From positions 372,001 to 436,000 of the forward strand of contig JAMZAV010000072.1 in assembly GCA_024449915.1 (NCBI GenBank): DNA of 64,000 nt, read 5' to 3'. Made by a program: the position numbers and the translations under genes. This document shows, piece after piece, positions 11,962 to 25,757 of this stretch. The notes beneath the pieces are model-generated. The model saw nothing but the letters and a program-made list of their open reading frames with translations. It searched no databases and had not been told where the DNA came from. This DNA is from Sweltsa coloradensis. Its lineage: Eukaryota > Arthropoda > Insecta > Plecoptera > Chloroperlidae. Every line of letters starts with the position of its first letter. Within the stretch, counting starts at the first letter, position 1.

Positions 11962-12064
11962 AATGATGGGATTATCTTAATACTTCAGTTCACGGAACTT
12001 TTAAAAGTGCTAGTTATTTTTAACAATTAATTTGAAAAGTTACAAAAAAGTTAGTATTAAGTTT

Positions 12065-12839
12065 TTGGATGAGCGTAGCGAGCGAAGCGAAGATTCCATT
12101 TCACTACACTGGAGAAAAAATCCGGAATGTTTTTTTTTCTTTTCTTTTTTTTTTTTTTGTATTTTTGTGTGTTTGTTAACACGATTCCGGCTAAACCGAT
12201 ACTCCGATTGCGATGAAATTTTATGGAGGCCTTCGAAATCTCTGAACTTAGAACTGCCACGTTTTTGAGCGCAATCGGGAAAATTTTTCTTATAAAAAAC
12301 GCAATTTTACGATTTTTTTCGATTTTTAAAAAAATTCTTCGACTTATAACACTTACATGCTTTATCCGATTGTAATGATTTTTTAACAGAACCTTAATTT
12401 TATGAATTAAGATATTCGTATGAAATTTGAGCTTAATCGAAAAATTATTTCTCATGAAAATCGAAATTTTACGGGTTTTTTCTTTTTTAAACAATTCTTT
12501 GACATATAACACCTACATGCTTTATCCTATTGTAATGATTTTTTTATAGAACCTTAATTTCATGAATTAATATACTCGTGTAAAATTTGAGCGCAATTGA
12601 ATAATTATTTCTTATGAAAATTGCAATTTTACGATTTTTTTTCTTTTTTAAATTACCTAAAAATTACGATTTATTAAAAAATTAGTTAATTTTTAATTTA
12701 ATTTAATTTAATTTAAAAAAAATCTTTGAATAAGTAATGATTTTTTCACAGAACAACAGAAAATCCGCGTAACTCAATGCAGCTCAATGCACCAATTACG
12801 CTCATCCAACAACGCGGCGGGACTTAAGCGTTTTCCTAG
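12065..12839 (+). mobile_element. Helentron-like non-autonomous element, family A, subfamily 2
   Basis: Starts TTGGATGAGCGTAGCGAGCG and ends AACGCGGCGGGACTTAAGC, GTTTTCCTAG, followed by T. The subterminal inverted CGCTCATCCAAC precedes the 3' hairpin. Subfamily 2 carries CACTACACTGGAGAAAAAATCC near the 5' end, and three internal direct repeats that each include 'ACATGCTTTATCCGATTG'. Sister copies are at 22829, 23853 and 55288. Confidence 0.65.
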
Positions 12840-13486
12840 TTATAACCTTTCGTCACCTTATTTCACTCAAACCTTAGAGTTTATAGTGTAGTTAGAGGCC
12901 TTTCGCCAGAGGCCGCTTAAACCACGCCGTATCTTTGGCACTGATGCAATATAGCAAACACTAATTAGCTTTTTTAATTTCACTCGTGTATATGCGATTA
13001 ATTTGAAACGACAAAATTCTAAACTTCACATTCAAACTTATCACTTTTAAATCACATTTCTGAGGGATGTCTTCGCAATAGTTTAACATCAATAAAACGA
13101 ATAACTTATATTAAACCAATTTCCAACTTTTACGAGCTCGGAAAAGTTCGTCGTACATGTTCAAATTCTTCGTAAGATGTTTGTGATTAGATCTTGGCAT
13201 CCGAACTTAAGTAAAAAGAAGATCAGGTTTAACTCCAACATCCGTCGAACTCTGCTTGATATGAAACTCAACAGACAGCATCGCTTGTCCGAGGTTTTAC
13301 TTCACTATTTCCAGCATCCAAATCTGGTTTAGAGATAGTTTCAATAGAATGGGAAACCAAACAGGGAATATCGATTGTCCTAGATAAATAAATTTGAGCG
13401 AGATTCTAGAGTTGATGGTGGAATAACGCATTCCTTCTGCCTGTTAATAATACAATACATAAATTCGTATTGAGAGTCTTCACACT
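12840..13486. other. no recognisable feature
   Basis: AT-rich sequence without a supported feature. Confidence 0.45.
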
Positions 13487-14983
<1,497 letters not shown>

Positions 14984-15110
14984 TTAAAATGATTCGTTTT
15001 CTGTTGCTTATATCGCTAATATTGCAATATTACTGTTCAAGAAGATGAGTGGTGATAGATGAAATGAAGGTATCGTACAATTACAAACAAGTAAAAAACA
15101 TGCTTTATGT
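14984..15110 (-). mobile_element. SINE 3' tail (shared-tail group)
   Basis: On the minus strand it carries ATCTATCACCACTCATC followed by TAAGCAACAGAAAACGAATC. This is the same tail as the 5S-derived SINE at 5855 and the tRNA-SINE at 16107. The head region toward 15120 is too degraded to classify. Confidence 0.45.
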
Positions 15111-16106
15111 GAACGCGCGTCATACACTTGGGATCTACACAGTATTCGCAAGTTGACGCGATCCGTTTCATACAAAACATTAACATATTAACATATTACA
15201 GACCAAATAGAAGTATATTCCGCGTTTTTCTGTGCATTATTGCACTTATAACCAGAAATAAAAACGATATAACTAATTAACTGTCTATAGATTTACTCAA
15301 TCATTACTCACTTTTTCTGAGTATCTTTTACCATGAACTTAATACATCTTGATTGATTTTATGGATTTATTATTAAAATGTTTGCATACATCATATTATT
15401 ATACCAGTGGGCGCAAACATATTTAACTTAAACAACAAAACATTTTAACGAATATATAATAAGTAGGACTAAAAGTGCAACACAAGATGAAAGTTAATAA
15501 CAAATTAAACAACAAATATTGAAAAATAGCAACTAAAACAAAAACCTGTCTGCTTCACTTTGTCTTTCAAAAGTACAAAATCTGGACTCTTTATGCTCAT
15601 TTCAGTTTCTCAACTTTCACTCTCGTGTCCTCTGAAAACTTTCTTCTATTTCTGTTTTCACAATTAAACACTTTTAAATAGTTTGTTTGAGCCAAGTCAG
15701 TTGTTTTCCTTCACTATTAGCGTTTGTGTGTCTTGTTTCCCTGCTAATTCGCTCTATTTGTAAGATACTTGTGTTGTTTGCGCTGTGTTCTGTACAGCTT
15801 AGTAGGCCTACCCTCTGTATCCCTAACAGCCGCTAGCCCGGGCTAATTACTACCTGTCTAGATAAAGTTGAAGAGAGAAGGAGAATGTTCCCGATTGCAA
15901 GGGGAATATTGGATTCCAAAGTGGGCGCAAATAGAACTGCTCAGTCTTTGTAACCCTAATTATTGTGCGTCCCCTATTTAAAGATACGAGTATGATACTA
16001 GCTATACCGGCCAGCATGTATGTGGGGTGTAGAAACCATGTTAAATAAAGTTTATGCAATCTAGTTTCAAATAATTGGAAATAGCACTTTTTTAATATAT
16101 TCATAG
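15111..16106. other. no recognisable feature
   Basis: AT-rich sequence with no supported gene or repeat. Confidence 0.45.
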
Positions 16107-16275
16107 TCGTCCGCGGTGGCACATACGATTAGGGCTCTGGTCCGAAGCGTATGGCTCAACGAAGACGTGGGTTCGAATCCCGCATAAGGCATGGGTGTTT
16201 TGTAATGTTCTTTATCGTCATCTATCACCACTCATCTTACAGAATAAAAATGTTACGCAACAAAAATAAAATCTA
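16107..16275 (+). mobile_element. tRNA-derived SINE sharing its tail with the 5S SINE
   Basis: The head GTCCGCGGTGGCACA..., with the B box GGGTTCGAATCCCGC at about 16169-16183, is tRNA-like. The tail has ATCTATCACCACTCATC, then GTTACGCAACAAAAATAAAA. The element is short, about 170 bp. Confidence 0.55.
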
Positions 16276-16511
16276 CCAACACGGGTCTAGTTAAATTTAA
16301 ATATATTGCTGTCTGTTGACATTAATAAGTTGACAACTTTGAAAATATTGCACAATAACAGTTTTTTCACAATCATGTTAGATTTACTTATAAATTCACA
16401 CTTAAAATAAACAAGTTCGGGTAAGTGGTTCCCAAAAGAGGGAGAAAAGCTACTCAATCAACTGATTGTCGAAGAAGAATAAAACATAAAATAATTCGCA
16501 ATGCAACGATA

Positions 16512-16533
16512 GTTTTGGTGGAGGTGCCGGGTC
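16512..16533 (+). repeat. copy 2 of 6 of the TGGTGGAGGTGCCGGGTC motif
   Basis: Perfect copy preceded by GTTT. The flanks do not match the copies at 4053 or 33456. Confidence 0.6.
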
Positions 16534-16559
16534 ATGATTATTCAAACTTTCTTTAAGGG

Positions 16560-16720
16560 TTATATCCGCTCTCCTTTTACCACCAGGGTCACCAACAACA
16601 CTCTGTATCATCCTTCTTGAAGGAAACACCAGCATCAATGTGATGTCGTGTTCGTATTTATCGTGAGACGTGACTCACGCACAGACGGACGTACAGAAAC
16701 ATTATTCTCATCCACCTTCA
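16560..16720. repeat. dispersed repeat related to 53611-53740
   Basis: Shares 'CCTTCTTGAAGGAAA', 'GACGTGACTCACGCACAG' and 'ACGGACGTACA' with the region near 53611-53740, in the same order. It is probably a fragment of one transposon family. Confidence 0.4.
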
Positions 16721-16848
16721 GTAATCAAGTCGGTGTCCTAACGTAATGCACAGTATATACGTCATCAAAAAGAGTTGTTACTAGGCGCTTTAGTATTAAG
16801 TTATTTCCAATACATATATTTTGTGTACTATAACCAAATAACGTGGTA

Positions 16849-17106
16849 TAGTGGTCCCAACGAAAGAATGCAGGTGGCTCGAAATTGTTTTCCCAACATA
16901 ACAACTTTGTCAACTCTATTCACGCTAGCTCAGCGTGGATCTTGCACAAGGAGGAACTCTGTGATCTAGCACAGATAATTTTTTCTTGCTTGATAAAATA
17001 TATTTCTCTTTCATACAGAATGGCGACATTCCATTTACCGCGCATTCTTATTACCCCCACCACTACCAAGCATCTACATTCTTTCATTGGAGTTCGTATA
17101 CTCACT
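16849..17106 (+). repeat. dispersed repeat R265, copy 2
   Basis: Highly similar to 9689-9955. It ends about 55 bp before the large 78-bp minisatellite begins. Confidence 0.55.
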
Positions 17107-17160
17107 TGTTCGATGAGAGTATCAGCACTGTCGAAGAGATAAGTACATGTATGACCAGCA

Positions 17161-20100
17161 TGCGTAAGTAACAACAAGTTAATCTGTGAAGTAAACCGCT
17201 CTGCACTATGTTTCAACCACAAGCTTGAAGTACATGCATGCATAAGTAACAACAAGTAAATATGGGAAGTAAACCCCTCTGCACCATGTTTCAACCACAA
17301 GCTTGAAGTACATGCATGCGTAAGTAACAACAAGTTAATCTGTGAAGTAAACCGCTCTGCACTATGTTTCAACCACAAGCTTGAAGTACATGCATGCGTA
17401 AGTAAAAAACAAGTTAATCTGTGAAGTAAACCGCTCTGCACTATGTTTCAACCACAAGCTTGAAGTACATGCATGCATAAGTAACAACAAGTTAATCTGT
17501 GAAGTAAACCGCTCTGCACTATGTTTCAACCACAAGCTTGAAGTACATGCATGCGTAAGTAACAACAAGTTAATCTGTGAAGTAAACCGCTCTGCACTAT
17601 GTTTCAACCACAAGCTTGAAGTACATGCATGCGTAAGTAACAACAAGTTAATCTGTGAAGTAAACCGCTCTGCACTATGTTTCAACCACAAGCTTAAGTA
17701 CATGCATGCGTAAGTAACAACAAGTTAATCTGTGAAGTAAACCGCTCTGCACTATGTTTCAACCACAAGCTTAAGTACATGCATGCGTAAGTAACAACAA
17801 GTTAATCTGTGAAGTAAACCGCTCTGCACTATGTTTCAACCACAAGCTTAAGTACATGCATGCGTAAGTAACAACAAGTTAATCTGTGAAGTAAACCGCT
17901 CGCACTATGTTTCAACCACAAGCTTAAGTACATGCATGCGTAAGTAACAACAAGTTAATCTGTGAAGTAAACCGCTCTGCACTATGTTTCAACCACAAGC
18001 TTGAAGTACAAGCATGCGTAAGTAACAACAAGTAAATCTGTGAAGTAAACCGCTCTGCACTATGTTTCAACCACAAGCTTGAAGTACATGCATGCGTAAG
18101 TAACAACAAGTTAATCTGTGAGTAAACCGCTCTGCACTATGTTTCAACCACAAGCTTAAGTACATGCATGCGTAAGTAACAACAAGTTAATCTGTGAAGT
18201 AAACCGCTCTGCACTATGTTTCAACCACAAGCTTGAAGTACATGCATGCGTAAGTAACAACAAGTTAATCTGTGAAGTAAACCGCTCTGCACTAGTTTCA
18301 ACCACAAGCTTAAGTACATGCATGCGTAAGTAACAACAAGTTAATCTGTGAAGTAAACCGCTCTGCACTATGTTTCAACCACAAGCTTGAAGTACATGCA
18401 TGCGTAAGTAACAACAAGTTAATCTGTGAAGTAAACCGCTCTGCACTATGTTTCAACCACAAGCTTGAAGTACATGCATGCGTAAGTAACAACAAGTTAA
18501 TCTGTGAAGTAAACCGCTCTGCACTATGTTTCAACCACAAGCTTGAAGTACATGCATGCGTAAGTAACAACAAGTTAATCTGTGAAGTAAACCGCTCTGC
18601 ACTATGTTTCAACCACAAGCTTAAGTACATGCATGCGTAAGTAACAACAAGTTAATCTGTGAAGTAAACCGCTCTGCACTATGTTTCAACCACAAGCTTG
18701 AAGTACAATTAAGCATGCGTAAGTAACAACAAGTTAATCTGTGAAGTAAACCCGCTCTGCACTATGTTTCAACCACAAGCTTGAAGTACAAGCATGCGTA
18801 AGTAACAACAAGTTAATCTGTGAAGTACACCGCTTGCACTATGTTTCAACCACAAGCTTGAAAAGTACATGCATGCGTAAGTAACAACAAGTTAATCTGT
18901 GAAGTAAACCGCTCTGCACTATGTTTCAACCACAAGCTTGAAGTACATGCATGCGTAAGTAACAACAAGTTAATCTGTGAAGTAAACCGCTCTGCACCAT
19001 GTTTCAACCACAAGCTTAAGTACATGCATGCGTAAGTAACAACAAGTTAACTGTGAAGTAAACCGCTCTGCACTATGTTTCAACCACAAGCTTAAGTACA
19101 TGCATGCGTAAGTAACAACAAGTAAATCTGTGAAGTAAACCGCTCTGCACCATGTTTCAACCACAAGCTTAAGTACATGCATGCGTAAGTAACAACAAGT
19201 TAATCTGTGAAGTAAACCGCTCTGCACTATGTTTCAACCACAAGCTTAAGTACATGCATGCGTAAGTAACAACAAGGTAATCTGTGAAGTAAACCGCTCT
19301 GCACTATGTTTCAACCACAAGCTTTAAATACATGCATGCGTAAGTAACAACAAGTTAATCTGTGAAGTAAACCGCTCTGCACTAGTGTCAACCACAAGCT
19401 TAAGTACATGCAGGCGTAAGTAACAACAAGTTAATCTGTGAAGTAAACCGCTCTGCACTATGTTTCAACCACAAGCTTAAGTACATGCATGCGTAAGTAA
19501 CAAACAAGTTAATCTGTGAAGTAAACGCTCTGCACTATGTGTCAACCACAAGCTTAAGTACATGCATGCGTAAAGTAACAACAAGTTAATCTGTGAAGTA
19601 AACCGCTCTGCACTATGTGTCAACACAAGCTTAAGTACATGCATGCGTAAGTAACAACAAGTTAATCTGTGAAGTAAAACCGCTCTGCACTAGTTTCAAC
19701 CACAAGCTTAAGTACATGCATGCGTAAGTAACAACAAGTTAATCTGTGAAGTAAACCGCTCTGCACCATGTTTCAACCACAAGCTTGAAGTACATGCATG
19801 CGTAAGTAACAACAAGTTAATCTGTGAAGTAAACCGCTCTGCACTATGTTTCAACCACAAGCTTGAAGTACATGCATGCGTAAGTAACAACAAGTTAATC
19901 TGTGAAGTAAACCGCTCTGCACTATGTTTCAACCACAAGCTTGAAGTACATGCATGCGTAAGTAACAACAAGTTAATCTGTGAAGTAAACCGCCTCTGCA
20001 CTATGTTTCAACCACAAGCTTAAGTACATGCATGCGTAAGTAACAACAAGTTAATCTGTGAAGTAAACCGCTCTGCACTATGTTTCAACCACAAGCTGAA

Positions 20101-20787
20101 GTACATGCATGCGTAAGTAACAACAAGTTAATCTGTGAAGTAAACCGCTCTGCACCATGTTTCAACCACAAGCTTGAAGTACATGCATGCGTAAGTAACA
20201 ACAAGTAAATCTGTGAAGTAAACCCCTCTGCACTATGTTTCAACCACAAGCTTAAGTACATGCATGCGTAAGTAACAACAAGTAAATCTGTGAAGTAAAC
20301 CGCTCTGCACTATGTTTTAACCACAAGCTTAAGTACATGCATGCGTAAGTAACACAAGTAAATCTGTGAAGTAAAACCGCTCTGCACTATGTTTCAACCA
20401 CAAGCTTAAGTACATGCATGCGTAAGTAACAACAAGTTAATCTGTGAAGTAAACCGCTCTGCACTATGTTTTAACCACAAGCTTAAGTACATGCATGCGT
20501 AAGTAACAACAAGTAAATCTGTGAAGTAAACCGCTCTGCACTATGTGTCAACCACAAGCTTGAAGTACAAGCATGCGTAAGTAACAACAAGTTAATCTGT
20601 GAAGTAAACCGCTCTGCACTATGTGTCAACCACAAGCTTGAAGTACATGCATGCGTAAGTAACAACAAGTTAATCTGTGAAGTAAACCGCTCTGCACTAT
20701 GTTTCAACCACAAGCTTAAGTACAGGCAGGCGTAAGTAACAACAAGTTAATCTGTGAAGTAAACCGCTCTGCACAATGTTTCAACCA
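17161..20787. repeat. 78-bp minisatellite array, about 46 units
   Basis: Head-to-tail units run GCGTAAGTAACAACAAG..., GCTCTGCACTATGTTTC, AACCACAAGCTTGAAG, TACATGCAT. The full unit is 78 bp (starts at 17162 and 17240). Many units are 77 bp because GCTTGAAG reads GCTTAAG. Other one-base indels are scattered. Because 78 is 26 codons, the minus strand stays open through runs of full-length units (26-residue repeat ending SQINLLLLTHACT). The 77-bp units break that frame, so coding is unlikely. Each unit contains GTAAGT, a splice-donor-like string, and overlapping ATGCAT/GCATGC palindromes. Confidence 0.95.
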
Positions 20788-20799
20788 GCTCCCATGCGA

Positions 20800-20870
20800 A
20801 TCTCTGTGGTTGCTCTTGCGTAACGTGTGAAGGTCACGGGTTCATCTCCCGACCCTTCAATCCTGATTGC
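20800..20870 (+). other. tRNA-like SINE head
   Basis: TCTGTGGTTGCTCTTGCG resembles an A-box region, and CGGGTTCATCTCCCGACC is a T-arm/B-box. It sits directly after the minisatellite and before the foldback element at 20887. Confidence 0.35.
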
Positions 20871-20886
20871 AACATTTAACGAGGCT

Positions 20887-21247
20887 TGGGATAGTCGCGA
20901 AATTAAAACCACGCGAAATTACAGTTTTTCCGTCTTATCTCGAGAACGATGCAAAATATCTAAAAACTGTTTCTAGACCGGATTGTGATTTTGTTAGAAC
21001 AATATAATGCAAGAAAAATATTCAAATATAATAATTGGTGCGGTTTGTATTTAAGATATGCATTTAATTAATTAAAATTCTATTAAAAAACTTAGTAACC
21101 ATAACATTACAATATTTTTTCTTGCATTATATTGTTCTAACCAAACCACAATTCGGTCTAGAATCTGTTTTGAGATATTTTGCATCGTTCTCGAGATATC
21201 ACGAAAAAACTGTTATTTCGTGTGGTTTTGATTTCGCGGCTATCCCA
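20887..21247. mobile_element. foldback element
   Basis: TGGGATAG...CTATCCCA at the ends, with long matching arms that include CGAGAACGATGCAAAATAT and GAACAATATAATGCAAGAAA and their complements. The centre is near 21066. Non-coding. Confidence 0.6.
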
Positions 21248-21736
21248 TCCTCTTAAGGCGAAAGCTCTAAGATTTATCCGTGTAGCAATAGGAACGTGTT
21301 GGATTAGCCTGCTAGTCTTGGCTGAGATTAAAGGAGAAGCTTGGTTGCTAGGCTACCAAAATCGACCTGATTCACTGCTGGAGAAACAGGTAGCCTGTCG
21401 GTCATCACAGGTAGCAGATCGCCCACTAGTGAGGGGCAAGGCAATTATTTATGTAGGGTTGAACGAAGGTTTCGAGGAAGGACAACCGCTAATATTAAAA
21501 CCACGGCTATTTTATCTGATTTTAGTAAAGTGCTAGTCAAAATCGAAAAAATGAGTTTTAGTTCAATGTATATTCATTAGATATTATATCCTACATGAAA
21601 AAATATTAAAACATTATGCTCATTCATTAGATTAATAATTTTTATTCATTCTCAAGGTTTATTAAAGGAACCAAGTTGGAAAAAGACAACTAAAAAAGGC
21701 AGCTTTAATAACCTAAACTCATACGTGCATTATAAG

Positions 21737-22589
21737 TAGGGCTCGGATTTTTATGTGTTTAAAAACGTCAAAATATGTATTTTATATTTGCTTAAAAACA
21801 TAAGAATATGTGCTTAAAAATACAAAAATATTTGCTTAAAAATACAAAATAAAGTGCTAAAAAAATATTGTTTACGTACCATCAGTCTTCCCAGCACAAT
21901 ATGAGCATAAATTAATCAAATCATGTTGCAATATAATACCAGAAAGAAAAAAAAATACGTTGGTACTAAAACAATTTTATTGTTGCTGAACATATTGTAA
22001 CAGTTTGTAACATTGTCACTTTTTAATACCACCTTGGACTAATTGTGTCTTTATATACCCCCGTTGCAGTGTACCACAATCCACATTTTCAAATGTTCAT
22101 ATTTAATTGAATGTCGGTTTTCGGCGAGCACATTTTTGTATTGCGAAAAACTTTGCTCTACGTCACAGGATGTAATGGGTGCAAACTTAAAATTCTCAAT
22201 ATCAGACAACGAAAAATCTTCCTCGTTGGGGCTAGGTGTCCATCACCTTTTAGAATAGCACTTATTTGAACAAGTTTTTTGTACTCAATATTTTTAAACA
22301 GCACCGAGTTTAGTTTATGCAATTTTGAAAATGGTTTGGAAAGTAAATTAACAGTGTTCTTGATTATATTAAAGTAAAGAATAGTGGATTTTTTGTGTAA
22401 AATATGTGATTATGGCAAGGATAAGAGAAATATGTATTTATTAACCAAATATAACAAAATATGCAAAAATATTTGATTAAAAAACCATATATTTGAGATC
22501 ACAATCAAACAATTTGTGAAGAATTGATCATGGGCATAGGTTTAGAGAACTTTATAAAAATATTTAAATACATAAGAATCCTAGCCCTA
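21737..22589 (-). mobile_element. hAT transposon, internally deleted, 853 bp
   Basis: The terminal inverted repeats TAGGGCTCGGATTTTTATG and (right end, complement) TAGGGCTAGGATTCTTATG are flanked by a perfect 8-bp target duplication, ATTATAAG, at 21729-21736 and 22590-22597. Eight-base duplications are the hAT signature. The subterminal regions hold repeated GCTTAAAAATA-type strings. The interior retains the C-terminal end of a transposase (22051-22230). Confidence 0.8.
22051..22230 (-). pseudogene. hAT transposase C-terminal dimerisation domain remnant
   Basis: A minus-strand frame without a start codon, ending TAA at 22053-22051, encodes about 60 residues. They include FAPITSCDVEQSFSQYKNVL and, downstream, the pattern HLKMWIVVHCN. 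This matches the hAT C-terminal dimerisation domain, whose typical core is an S-DVERxFSxYKxIL-type string followed by a conserved Leu/Met-rich helix. A stop lies just upstream in frame (near 22245), and the catalytic part is missing. It is a relic of the transposase of the hAT element around it. Residues were read by eye and the family call rests on this motif. Confidence 0.7.
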
Positions 22590-22739
22590 ATTATAAGCGA
22601 ACCTAGTAACTATTTCCCTTCATTGTGAATTCCTTGAATTTATATCGCCTTCATTTGTCATATTTAAAAATGTTTTAAATGTAAGTATTTTGTCTACCTC
22701 GTCTATTGTCTTTGTTGTTTGTTTTGACTTTTGATGTAT

Positions 22740-22827
22740 TATGTTTTGGATTTTTTCTTTTTTTAATGATAACGGAAGTGGCCAGCGATTTGCGAAACGT
22801 TGGCTTTAAATAATAAATCATTTACTT
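22740..22827 (+). mobile_element. Penelope-like 3' end fragment
   Basis: The CGGAAGTGGCCAGCGA..TTGCGAAACGTTGG hairpin-plus-GAAACGTT pattern, then an AATAAATCA tail, resembles 3' ends of Penelope-like elements. It abuts the family A element at 22829. Inference only. Confidence 0.3.
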
Positions 22828-22828
22828 A

Positions 22829-23594
22829 CTAGGAAAACGTTTAAGTCCCGCCGCGTTGTTGGATGAGCGTAATTGGTGCATTGAGCTGCCATGTGTTATG
22901 CGGATTTTCTGTTGTTCTGTGAAAAAATCATTACAAAGTTGAAGATATTTTTAAAATTAAATTAAATTAAATTAAAAATTAACTTAAATTTTAATTTTTT
23001 TTAATTAATCGTAATTTTAAAAAAGAAAAAATCGTAATATTGAAATTTTCATAAGAAATAATTATTCGATTGCGCACAAATTTTATACGAATATATTAAT
23101 TCATAAAATTAAGGTCTGTAAAAAAATCATTACAATCGGATAAAGCATGTAGGTGTTATAAGCTAGAGAAATTTGAAAAATTGAAAAAAGTCGTAAAATT
23201 GCGATTTTCGTAAAAAAATAGTTTTTTGATAACGCTCAAATTTCACATGAATATATCAATTTATGAAATTAAAGTTCTGTGAAAAAATTATTACAATCGG
23301 ACAAAGCATGTAGGTGTTGTAAGTCGAAGAAATTTTTTAAAAAAATCAAAAAAAATCGTAAAATTGCGATTTTCATGTGAAATAATTTTTCGATTGTGCT
23401 CAAAAACGTGGCAGTTCTAAGTTCAGAGATTTCGAAGACCTCCATAAAATTTCATCGCAATCGGAGTAACGGTTTAGCCGGAATCGTGCTAACAAACAGA
23501 CAAAAATACAAAAAAAAAGAAAAAAAAACATTCCGGATTTTTTTCTCCAGTGTAGTGAAATGGAATCTTCGCTTCGCTCGCTACGCTCATCCAA
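22829..23594 (-). mobile_element. Helentron-like non-autonomous element, family A, subfamily 2
   Basis: CTAGGAAAACGTTTAAGTCC lies at the left, preceded by A. CGCTTCGCTCGCTACGCTCATCCAA lies at the right (as two overlapping motifs). The internal direct repeats and the ACACTGGAG... end match 12065-12839 in inverted orientation. Confidence 0.65.
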
Positions 23595-23852
23595 CAACAT
23601 TGTTGGTGTAATTTTATACACTGCACAATAAACATGTTGATCTCGTAAAATAAGCTTGCCTACATTTTTTGCAAAACGAATATAATTATGTAAATAGCAC
23701 GATGATATTACGCAAACTGACGTTGCGAACAGATGCCTAGCTCCTTCTATACGATAATATATCTTCAAACATGTTATGTAAATCGCGTGTTAATGAGTCC
23801 CTGCATCGCTCCGGACTCATTAATATCCAGTGAAGCCTCTCTTTAATATTCA

Positions 23853-24611
23853 CTAGGAAAACGCTTAAGTCCCGCCGCGTTGTTGGATGAGCGTAATTGG
23901 TGCATTGAGCTGCCATGTGTTATGCGGATTTTCTGTTCTGTGAAAAAATCATTACTAAGTTGAAGATTTTTTTTTCAATTATTTAAAAATAAATAAAAAA
24001 TAAACTTTAATTTTTAATTTTTATAATTAATCGTAATTTTAAAAAAGAAAAAAATCGTAAAATTTCGATTTTCATAAGAAATAATTATTTGATTGTGCTC
24101 AAATTTCACACGAATATATCGATTCATAAAATTAAGGTTCTGTTAAAAAATCATTACAATCGGATAAAGCATGTAGGTGTTATAAGTCAAAGAATTGTTT
24201 TAAAAAAGAAAAACCCCGTAAAATTGCGATTTTCATGAGAAATAATTTTTCGATTGCGCTTAAATTTTCCACGAATATATAAATTCATAAAATAAAGGTC
24301 CTGTGAAAAAATCATTACAATCGGACAAAGCGTGTAGGTATTATAAATCGAAGAAATTTTTAAAATTGCGATTTTTATGAGAATTTTTTTTCGATTGCGC
24401 TCAAAAACGTGGCAGTTCTAAGTTCAGAGATTTCGAAGGTCTCAATAAAATTTCATCGCAATCGGAGTATCGGTTTAGCCGGAATCGTGCTAACAAACAG
24501 ACAAAAATAAAAAAAAAAGAAAAAAAGAAAAAAAAACATTCCGGATTTTTTTCTCCAGTGTAGTGAAATGGAATCTTCGCTTCGCTCGCTACGCTCGCTA
24601 CGCTCATCCAA
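23853..24611 (-). mobile_element. Helentron-like non-autonomous element, family A, subfamily 2
   Basis: Same orientation and structure as 22829-23594, from which it is separated by 258 bp. It is preceded by A and ends CTACGCTCATCCAA. Two near neighbours with different indels suggest independent insertions or a tandem duplication. Confidence 0.65.
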
Positions 24612-24826
24612 TAACTCATTAAATCGGAATTCGTTTAAAAACATACCCAGATCACATTAAAATTTGTTTTAATTGTTAATTCTTCGTTAAAATGTGTTTT
24701 GTTTGAACTTACGTGCGTTGTTATTTGTTTTAATTATTGTTAATTCTTAATGAAGGATTTTAGGAACGTTCACACAATTTGCATAATGTTACGTTGTTTG
24801 AGCAGTTGCTTAATACAATCTGTGGT

Positions 24827-24882
24827 CGGTCTGTCTGTCTGTCTGTCTGTCTGTCTGTGGTCTGTCTGTCTGTCTGTTTGTT
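24827..24882. repeat. (GTCT)n microsatellite
   Basis: Interrupted run of GTCT repeats. Confidence 0.85.
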
Positions 24883-25757
24883 TGGCAGGGCTATATTAAC
24901 AAGTTTTGGGGGTAGGGGGAGAGGGGGGTTGTAATTTCGTTGCTTGTAAGTGACAAGTGTTGTTTACAGATGCTTTGAAACGGAATTTAATTGCAATCTG
25001 GTAAGTAATTACAATAATGGAATGCGAACTGAAAGTACAGATAGTAATGGAGTATAGATGGAGATAATAACAGTATGAGATAAGGCACAACACTTGCGTT
25101 TACATAATTGTGTAGTTCTAAGGTTTAATTACTTTTGTAACTAAGTATCTAATTAGTTTCACAAATTTTAATACTAAGCAATTATTTCTAACAAAATAGT
25201 TTTAATACAACCAATGAACATGAAGACCGTCATCAACCATAGTAAAATTACTTTTTATCCTTCGTTTTAGTACTATATAGTTGATTTCTAAAGCGATGCC
25301 TTTGTATCTAAATGTCTCTACAATTTACTGGTTGTTTTATTTAGAAGTTAAATTGGTTTCAATAATATATTTAATTTGTTAGTGTATTTTGTGATTTGTA
25401 TAATGTATTTTGATGTTTTTAGTTTGTACTATGATTATATCAAAATTTGAATATACTATAAAACATCCCCCACATGAAAAGGATTGCACGCCCACTCGGT
25501 TACCACGGCCGCTTCTCCAGCGGTTCTTCCACCTGGACAAGTTCCTCCACCTAAATCACGGATCGGTTCCGCTAACGAGCTCCTTAACGCCCGTCTGTCT
25601 GCCTCGGATTCTATTCACTAAACTGAACTGAACTCCGAGAGTTGCAGCTTGAACGCCGGCCTTTCAACTTATAACGATGAGGCTCATTTTAATGACGACC
25701 ACATCAAGTGAAGTAGGCTTCAGATAAGTAATACGGTCTGAAATAACTGTCTGTCTT
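24883..25757. other. no recognisable feature
   Basis: AT-rich sequence with a G-rich patch at about 24907-24930. No gene is supported. Confidence 0.4.

Noticed and set aside
12057..12512. 151-codon frame on the minus strand
   Set aside because: Lies wholly in a Helentron-like repeat; lysine/isoleucine-rich composition reflects AT-rich internal repeats, and parallel copies do not conserve the frame.
17161..20787. A secreted repeat protein encoded by the 78-bp array (minus strand)
   Set aside because: Frequent 77-bp units and other indels break the frame; all three frames look alike over short runs; no start context.
17161..20787. CRISPR array
   Set aside because: Units are contiguous without spacers and the sequence is eukaryotic.
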